From contig LGRX02014865.1 in the NCBI GenBank assembly GCA_001247695.2, positions 1-17,041 of the forward strand: a DNA stretch of 17,041 bases, given 5' to 3'. The notes under the pieces were generated by a model, which worked only from the letters and a program-made list of their open reading frames with translations, was not told where the DNA came from and did not search any database. This document shows, in pieces, positions 8,177-14,200 of this stretch. Both the position numbers and the translations under genes were made by a program. Origin of the DNA: Cymbomonas tetramitiformis (taxonomy: Eukaryota; Chlorophyta; Pyramimonadophyceae; Pyramimonadales; Pyramimonadaceae). Each line of letters begins with the position of its first letter. The stretch's first letter is position 1.

Positions 8177-10555
8177 TCAGCCACTGTAAAGCTGGTCGGC
8201 ATAGCCGAGTTCAGCAGACGGATTCCAAGCAAGAAAAACATCTGAAGTCAATTGAGAAGAGAATTTGTGAGAACTGACACCACCAGACCCAAGTGGGTCA
8301 GGCGGATCCCAAAGTAGAGTGGCAAAACCATCAGATTCCAAAGCCGCTGAGGTCGATTGAGAAAAGAGTTGTGCCACATCCCGCGGCGGCAATGATGAAC
8401 CAGCGGTAACCACAGTCGGGCAAGGAGAATCCAGCAATGCACCACCGAGATGAACCGCACCGTGGTCGTAAGTGGCTCCGGGCTCAACCAGGCCCCTGAC
8501 ACCACCGCCGACCACGAGTGTCGGCATCGCCGTAGCACTGAAGAGAAATGTAGCCACCATGAAGAGACTGAGAGTAAATTCACCGATGCCAAATGGCCTG
8601 GAGCCTCTGGGAACGCCGAACCGCCGAAATGCCGCAGCCGTCGGCGGTGCACCCCCCTCAATCTCAGCCAGACAGACACCGGGAGGGTAGTTGGAGCCCT
8701 CCCCGTCGTCATCGGAATCACACACCTCAACAGGCTCAGGGTCAATGTCAAGCCAGTCAGGGTGTACAGTGTTGAATGTTTTGAATGAATTGTCAGCAGA
8801 AGCCATCGGGCCGAGAGCCAAAGAGGCAGACGGCGGCACGAAGGCGGCACTGCTGACCTCATGCAAGCCAATCGTCCCACCATGCACGGGTGCAGAGGCC
8901 TTCGGCAGCAGCTGCTTGCTGGCGGTCGGCTCGGCGACACCACCAGCAAGCGGACCGCTGACCTCAGCAAATGTAACACGCCCAATGAAAAGATGCTCAG
9001 CAGGCGCAGACTCAGCAGAGGCAGCAGCATCCTTGAACTGCTGCAGAGCCGTAGGCTCTGGAGCAAAGGAATGCGCAGACAGTTCACAGATTTCAGGTTG
9101 CCCCACAAGAGCACACAAGTGCTCAATGGACCCCTCATCCCCAGCGTCATAGTACCGCTGAAAACGAAGGGCAAGCACGTCGGAGTCATAAGACTCGACG
9201 GCTTGGCAGTAGGATGCCGAAATGGTCATTGGGTGAGTGTCCTTGTGAGGACACTCGCTCAGCCAATGCTTCGACCCAACGGCGCGACACTTCTCGTGCC
9301 TGCACGTTGGGACAAAGGTGCCAGACCGCTTGTCAAAAGCCACCTCCGAAGAGGCGGAATGAGCAAGCGGTTGCACTCCAGGTCGGTGGAAGCCGCGCGG
9401 AGCGTGTTTCCCATGAGGTGGCTTGGAGCCACCTTTCTTAAGGGAGTCCACGTCCCGCTGCAACTTGACCAACTGAGAACTGAGCCGCTCGATGGCCGAA
9501 GCCAGGCCAGTGTCAGTGGTGCAAGATGCTACGGACATGGGGCGCCCCGCAGTGCGCTTGCCCGAGAGCCGCCCGCAGCGGTACTGCTCGCGCACGCGCG
9601 CCTGCAGGGTGAGCAGACTCACAGCCGCACGCTGGTCAGCTCGAGCAAACGAGTCAACCAGCGTGGCGTAAGCCGGTCCAGACAGGGCAGAGAGGAATTG
9701 CCTTTTAACAGCGTCTTCGGGCAGCGCCTGCAGACGCTGTGCATCCCGAAGACAACTGTTAAAAAGACGAATGCTCGAGTCAGGGTCACTCTCGTCCGAG
9801 ATCCTCACTTCAAGCAGCTCAGTCAGAGACTCGAACGGAGTCGAATCATCAGCGAGCATACGCACCACCTCGAGGGTGGCACGTTTGCCATCAGCAGGAA
9901 CATCAGCCCCAGAAGCCTCCACCCAATTACGGGCAGGAGACCCTGGCGCGGTCAGCAGCAACAGCACAGAGTACAGCAGCTCATTGGCAGTGGGCATGAC
10001 AGGAACATCAGTGTCAGTCAGCTCAAACAGGGGTGCAATTGCCTGTGACTGCAGCGTGAAGAGCTGCTGAATTTCGGAAATCAGCTGTGAAAAAATGTCC
10101 GAAGCCGATGATTCACTGCCATGAAATTTTGCCGTTTTGTCTCCCAAAACTTTGGTCGCTGCTGTCTTCGCGCACTGTACATCGAAAGAATCTTTCCTTA
10201 ACCGCTGCACGAGCGTTGCAGTCGCAGCCGGCTCGTCAGCCGAAGCCAAATGTGGCGTTGTAGGGGTGGCCGAATTTAATGCCCCAACATCATCGAAAAT
10301 GGTCGCTAATTTACGCGCCCTAGCGCGTGTACGTGGTCTTGGCGGTGTGTCCATCTCAAAAATGACGGTGAGATGGGATTGCGGGCTAGTGGTGCGACAG
10401 TAACGGGTAATCTCGCAGCGGCCATTTCCTGCAGGAGCCTCAGCAAGCAAGAGCAAAATCAAGCAGGTCATGAGCCAAGTGGCTAGCCGTGGGAGCGACC
10501 CACAAAACGCGGAGTGTCCTGCCCGCTGATCAAACGGAACGTAAAATGTAACCAT
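8177..10555 (-). CDS. gag: Gag-like polyprotein of the gag-only LTR element
   Basis: 792 residues from an ATG at 10555-10553; a second ATG in frame at 10354 (residue 68, MDTPPRPRTRARARK) could be the true Gag start. Residues about 20-43 are a hydrophobic, signal-peptide-like segment, odd for Gag. Residues about 145-335 look like a helical capsid region (FNSCLRDAQRLQALPEDAVK, FLSALSGPAYATLV). Residues 350-375 are a probable coiled coil. A zinc knuckle follows with unusual spacing, C418-x4-C423-x6-H430-x4-C435 (canonical is Cx2Cx4Hx4C). After it comes a 350-residue tail with an acidic patch (EVCDSDDDGEG) and a second hydrophobic, membrane-like segment at about 659-682. Ordinary copia Gag is roughly half this length or less. 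No DSG protease motif was seen (LLDSPC at 707-712 is not one). The frame is undamaged, so it is likely functional. Confidence 0.82.
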   Translation of the reverse strand: MVTFYVPFDQRAGHSAFCGSLPRLATWLMTCLILLLLAEAPAGNGRCEITRYCRTTSPQSHLTVIFEMDTPPRPRTRARARKLATIFDDVGALNSATPTTPHLASADEPAATATLVQRLRKDSFDVQCAKTAATKVLGDKTAKFHGSESSASDIFSQLISEIQQLFTLQSQAIAPLFELTDTDVPVMPTANELLYSVLLLLTAPGSPARNWVEASGADVPADGKRATLEVVRMLADDSTPFESLTELLEVRISDESDPDSSIRLFNSCLRDAQRLQALPEDAVKRQFLSALSGPAYATLVDSFARADQRAAVSLLTLQARVREQYRCGRLSGKRTAGRPMSVASCTTDTGLASAIERLSSQLVKLQRDVDSLKKGGSKPPHGKHAPRGFHRPGVQPLAHSASSEVAFDKRSGTFVPTCRHEKCRAVGSKHWLSECPHKDTHPMTISASYCQAVESYDSDVLALRFQRYYDAGDEGSIEHLCALVGQPEICELSAHSFAPEPTALQQFKDAAASAESAPAEHLFIGRVTFAEVSGPLAGGVAEPTASKQLLPKASAPVHGGTIGLHEVSSAAFVPPSASLALGPMASADNSFKTFNTVHPDWLDIDPEPVEVCDSDDDGEGSNYPPGVCLAEIEGGAPPTAAAFRRFGVPRGSRPFGIGEFTLSLFMVATFLFSATAMPTLVVGGGVRGLVEPGATYDHGAVHLGGALLDSPCPTVVTAGSSLPPRDVAQLFSQSTSAALESDGFATLLWDPPDPLGSGGVSSHKFSSQLTSDVFLAWNPSAELGYADQLYSG

Positions 10556-10748
10556 ACTCAGCGACGATACTCTGCCGAATAAATGCCGAAAAAACTGATC
10601 TCCACTTCAAAAGTAGGCCATACTGCGGAGAGAAAGCTACTGTCTAAGGGGGCGCCCACCCCATCTCTGTGTCAAAACTTAGCCAATCATGGCAACAGCT
10701 CGGCGCTGTGCCATCAGAATTACTAGGGAAGTGGTGACGCGCATAACC
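10556..10748 (-). other. 5' leader of the gag-only element with putative tRNA primer site
   Basis: Untranslated 193 nt between the 5' LTR and the gag ATG. Directly after the LTR the minus strand reads GGTTATGCGCG (10748-10738). GGTTATG is complementary to CAUAACC, the anticodon loop of initiator methionine tRNA. Drosophila copia and yeast Ty5 prime from a half-tRNA-iMet at this place. The match breaks after 7 nt by eye, so the primer is uncertain. The leader is repeated at 16854-17041 with two differences (10676 A/16974 G; 10701 C/16999 T). Confidence 0.5.
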
Positions 10749-10984
10749 TGCGAGAACAGGTGTTCCGCTCGGGTAAAACAAACTGGCTAAGCTCCCATAA
10801 TCAGTCCGGCCGAGTGCTTTTATCATGCATCTCGGAAACCCGGATAATACGAAGTGATGACTGACAGTACAGTACTACTGTACTGTCATCCTAGCTACTA
10901 GCGGAGTCACAGTTCCGATCAGAGACGGGTCAGGCTAGGGGCTATCAGAGCCCATAATAATAACCCTGAACCTAAAGTCCAGCA
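10749..10984 (-). repeat. 5' LTR of the gag-only element (236 bp)
   Basis: Partner of 7759-7994, identical except position 10911. As the 5' LTR for a minus-strand element it should hold the promoter: palindrome at 10862-10888, then a TATA-like GATAAAAGC at 10816-10824 (minus strand), then about 70 nt to the leader. Confidence 0.97.
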
Positions 10985-10989
10985 TAGCC
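10985..10989. repeat. Target site duplication (right copy), TAGCC
   Basis: Identical to 7754-7758 and directly adjacent to the LTR terminus CCAGCA. It is part of the pol coding sequence (minus-strand GGCTA). Confidence 0.95.
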
Positions 10990-11181
10990 TCCTCCCACTG
11001 AGCCCCATCAGGCATAGACAGTGCCTGGCGGTACCCACCTGGCAGTGGCAGATCAGGAGCTGCAGTGTGGTACAGGCGCTCGGCGAGGTCAGCAGAGATA
11101 TGACAGAAGCTGAGTGTGCCGCTGGCCGGCAACGTACCGATCGTGTCCTCTGGTGGGACCACATAGTGCGGAAGGAGCCAC
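10985..11181 (-). pseudogene. pol: Copia pol fragment just upstream of the RT core
   Basis: About 65 codons, read from QWLLPHYVV at the LINE junction to YRQALSMPDGAQWEEA at the TSD. The last block is the conserved 'A...P.....W..A' lead-in to the copia reverse transcriptase domain. The frame continues into 7758-6408 on the other side of the nested element with no stop at the join, which proves the element landed in this gene. The upstream side ends abruptly at 11181 where the LINE 3' end begins. Confidence 0.85.
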
Positions 11182-11183
11182 TG

Positions 11184-11205
11184 AAAAAAGAAAAAAAAGA
11201 AAAAA
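11184..11205 (-). other. Pyrimidine tract at the LINE 3' terminus
   Basis: The minus strand reads TTTTTTC, TTTTTTTTC, TTTTTTC then AG at the border with pol. The sense strand thus ends in a T-rich tract and not the A-tail expected of many LINEs. It also resembles a polypyrimidine tract with a splice-acceptor AG (11182-11183). Confidence 0.75.
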
Positions 11206-11207
11206 CC

Positions 11208-11277
11208 ACGCCCGTCGGGCGTATGAGTAAATTGATTTCCCCGGCCCTACTCTGGGCCGGACCGCCACGAGTGGCGG
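11208..11277 (-). other. Three consecutive perfect hairpins in the LINE 3' UTR
   Basis: Three stems of 7 bp each in 70 nt. They are CCGCCAC/GTGGCGG at 11262-11268 and 11271-11277 (2-nt spacer), CCGGCCC/GGGCCGG at 11241-11247 and 11254-11260 (6-nt loop), and ACGCCCG/CGGGCGT at 11208-11214 and 11216-11222 (1-nt spacer). They fill most of the 110-nt 3' UTR. In stringent-type LINEs a 3' stem-loop is what the RT recognises; that role here is inference. Confidence 0.8.
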
Positions 11278-11292
11278 CCATATTGGGACAAT

Positions 11293-14200
11293 TTATACTG
11301 GGTGGTTCTTGTCTTTCTCCTCCTCTTGTTTTCCTTGTCTGAGCTTTCTGTATAGCTGGTAGGTGCTGTGTGCATAGTTTACTGTCAGGTCGTGTATTCT
11401 CTGTAGTGCCTGTGTGGCTTCTTTTCTGTTGAGTCCAAGTTGCTCGAGTATGTCTTGGTTGTGTTTGTACACCGTGCCTGTTCTGCCCACTGCAAACACA
11501 TGAAGTTTGGCACGGAATCCGTGCCTGCGTAGCAATTGTAGCAGCGGTCCGTATTTCTTGTATTTTTCGAGGAGTTTGGGTCCCCATTTTTCGTCATCGG
11601 TGTGGGCCACTTCAATGAGGTGTAGGTTTCTTACCCTTGCTGGTGCTTCCTGTTGTGTGCATTCCCATCCGTCCTCCAGGTCTTCTAGACCCTCTATCAT
11701 GACTATGTCTACAAAACTCGGTATTGTATCGGGCCCATCGTTTCTGCCTGGGTTGTCCTTCCCGTCGTGTCTGCATTGCCCCCTGGTGAGTATGTAATTT
11801 GGGAGTACCCTTGGCTTAGTCCCTGGGTCCCTCTTTTTTCCAGTGTAGGCGAGTACTTTGCATCCCCCTTTCCTATGGTGGTCAAGTATGTGTTTTAGCT
11901 CATCTGCGTGGGCATCTGCCCTGTCCGTGAACATCCCTCGCATTTGTGGGTTGTTGCATCCACCTAGGGCATGCCCTACCCTCATGAGGAAGCCCTTTGC
12001 GTAGTCCACCCCTTTGTGTCCGCATCCTTCCAGGGTGCACCTCCCGTTTCCTCCGGCTGAGTTTTTCGCCGTCTCATAGTCTTGTGCTGGCAGTATTCTC
12101 AGTCTGCATTTGAGTATTGTTTTTCGTACCGCAAATGTGGCTCTTTTCCAGAAGCCGTTCGCTACTTTGTGTAGTGGCGTGTCTCCTTTGAGGTGCTTCA
12201 TTGTTTCGTTCAGCCAGCTGTCTGTGGTCCCGCCCTCCTGAACCGAGGGGGCGTTCCTTTTTTCCGTTCTGCTGTGTGCCATATCGTGTTTTCGCTGTAT
12301 CCATCTTGTTCTGGGCATCGGGTCCTCCATTACTGCATGGACTCTGGACTCCTCTGTGACACGGTCATGGTGAGCTTGTCTTTCTTTTGTCGGCTCCCCT
12401 TGTGGCTTTTCCCGCTGCTCAATGAGTTCATTTAGCATGTCAAAAATTCCATCGTCATTTTGTACCTCTTGGGTCACTTCTAGTTTCTCCGCGAGCTCGT
12501 TGAGTTCCTCAAATATTTCCTCCCCTTCGGAGGGTGGGGGTGGTGTCCCTGCGGGTTCGGGTTCGTCTCCTCGGGTGGGGTCCCCTTTGCCCTCTGTTTC
12601 TTGGTATTCTTGGTGCTCCTGCACCTCCCGCATAAGGAGCATCTCCTCTTCCTCCGTTTGTTCCATCATGGCTTTTATTTGCCTGTCTTCTTCGTCCCGG
12701 GTCTGGTTGGCTTGCTGCTGCTGGTTGGGTACCGGGTCCCGTATTGTCGTTTGTTCCTCTTCAGTTTGTTGCGCTTGGTCATGGTGCGCCTCCCATCTGA
12801 AGCTGCGCTCAGTTTTCAGTTGGTGGGTCCAGGTTGAGGGTTCTCCCTGGAGGTCGGTCATTTTCGCTGAGAGTCTACTGTTTTCTTGGGCTTGCCGTTC
12901 ACGGAGTAGTGTGGTTACGTACTTTTGTACCGCGAGTTTTCCTTTTAGCTCTCTGCTGTTCGAGTCTTCGTCTGGTATCATGGGCTTGACTTTTATTGTC
13001 TCGTTATTATCCCACGCTTCCGTGAGGGTTCCCGTAGTACAGGCTTGTTTGGCTGCCTCGTCGGCTTTTTCGTTCCCCACAATTCCCGTGTGTGCCTTGA
13101 CTTTTAGCAGTGAGACAGTGTGTCCTGCTGCTACTAATGCCTCAATGTTGACCAGTATGGCATACAGGAGGTCTCTTTGCTGGTGGTGTTCCATGTTGTG
13201 GGGTTTCGTTCTCATGCTCTCCAGTTGTCTAATGGAGTTGGCACTGTCCGTGCAAATGGTGAGTCCGTTGCCACTTGGTGGTGGCGGGAGCGTCACCGCT
13301 TTTTGTATGGCGAGAAGTTCCGCTCTGTTCACCTCTTGGTCTTCGCCTTCCCATCGAATCATGTGGGCCTCCCCTTCCCCGGTCCTGGGGTCCCATACCG
13401 CAGCTCCTGAGGCCCATTCTTTGCCTCCTTCTTCTGTTTCTATTTCTCTTTTGCTCCCGTCCGTGTAAAGGTACGAGGTTGCCTTGTGTGCCCTTAGAGG
13501 GGAGGGGTATGTCAATTGGGTTGGTGTGTTCCTCGGGGCTTGGTTCCTGGGGTCCTCTGTTTGGTCTCTTGTCAATTCCCATCTCCTTCCTTGGGCTCCC
13601 GGTTCGTGTTCGGGCCAGAAGTCAGTGGGGTATCTGACAACTTTTGACTTCGCTACTTTGTCCCATATCGTTTGGGCGTCATTCTGTCTTGTAAGCCTGG
13701 TGTGTAAGGTGTTGGCTTCCACCACCTGTTGTACGGTGGGGGGGTGTATGTTCCATTTGCCTCCTCTGCTACCGGGGAGGAGTTCCCATTTGGCTGGTCC
13801 TTCTTCCACGTGGAGGTGGCTGTCCTCCCACCAAGTTTCCACTTCCGCTTGTACGTTGCAGCACTGGGGGCAGAGGTCGTTCCTCAAATGTGGCCCTGTG
13901 CTGCACATTCTTCCCATTGCATTCGTCATGTCCTTTGTCTTAATTTCCGGGAGTTCGTATCGCTGCCATGGTCTTGTGTCCACCACACAGTCTACACTGG
14001 GGGTGCGTACTTCTTGGTTTGGTTCATTCGCATCGTGTAGGTTTGCCTCCCTCATCGGCTGTTTGACAGCTGAGGTAGTGCGGACCTTACTTTGCGGGCA
14101 GGTTGTGAGTGCCCTCCTTATACAGTCTGCGGCAGTGTCTGGGTCCCCGCAGTGTGCTTGCCATCCTTCTTTGTTGGCCACTATCAGCACTCGGAGGTTC

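Larger units (their letters stand above)
7759..10984 (-). mobile_element. Complete gag-only (non-autonomous, TR-GAG-like) LTR retrotransposon
   Basis: 3,226 bp bounded by 236-bp LTRs (TG...CA, 235/236 identical) and the 5-bp duplication TAGCC. The inside holds a leader of 193 nt, one gag frame (8177-10555) and a 182-nt 3' tail. There is no protease, integrase, reverse transcriptase or RNase H. Elements with gag only are known in plants as TR-GAG and depend on enzymes from autonomous relatives. Near-identical LTRs, intact gag and intact TSD indicate recent insertion. The insertion point is inside the RT-coding part of a copia pol, and the pol frame reads on once the element and one TSD copy are removed. 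A second, truncated copy lies at 16498-17041. Confidence 0.93.
5058..11181 (-). mobile_element. Outer Ty1/copia-type LTR retrotransposon, incomplete and interrupted
   Basis: Made of pol pieces at 10985-11181, 6408-7758 and 5873-6502, a 3' region and a probable 3' LTR ending at 5329. It is split by the gag-only element at 7759-10984. Its upstream part (gag, protease, integrase, early RT) is absent; the LINE begins at 11182. The 5' LTR is not in the window. Coordinates include the nested element; the left limit is approximate. Confidence 0.7.

Noticed and set aside
9000..9030. Possible protease or other pol domain in the gag tail
   Set aside because: No DSG/DTG motif; the nearest, LLDSPC at residues 707-712, lacks the catalytic pattern.
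8861..10048. 395-codon plus-strand frame opposite gag
   Set aside because: Antisense shadow of the intact gag frame; no domain seen.
12422..13468. 348-codon plus-strand frame rich in Ser, Val, Leu and Cys
   Set aside because: It is the antisense shadow of the LINE frame (acidic and Gln-rich linker plus RNase H), which explains its Ser/Leu/Cys-rich composition.
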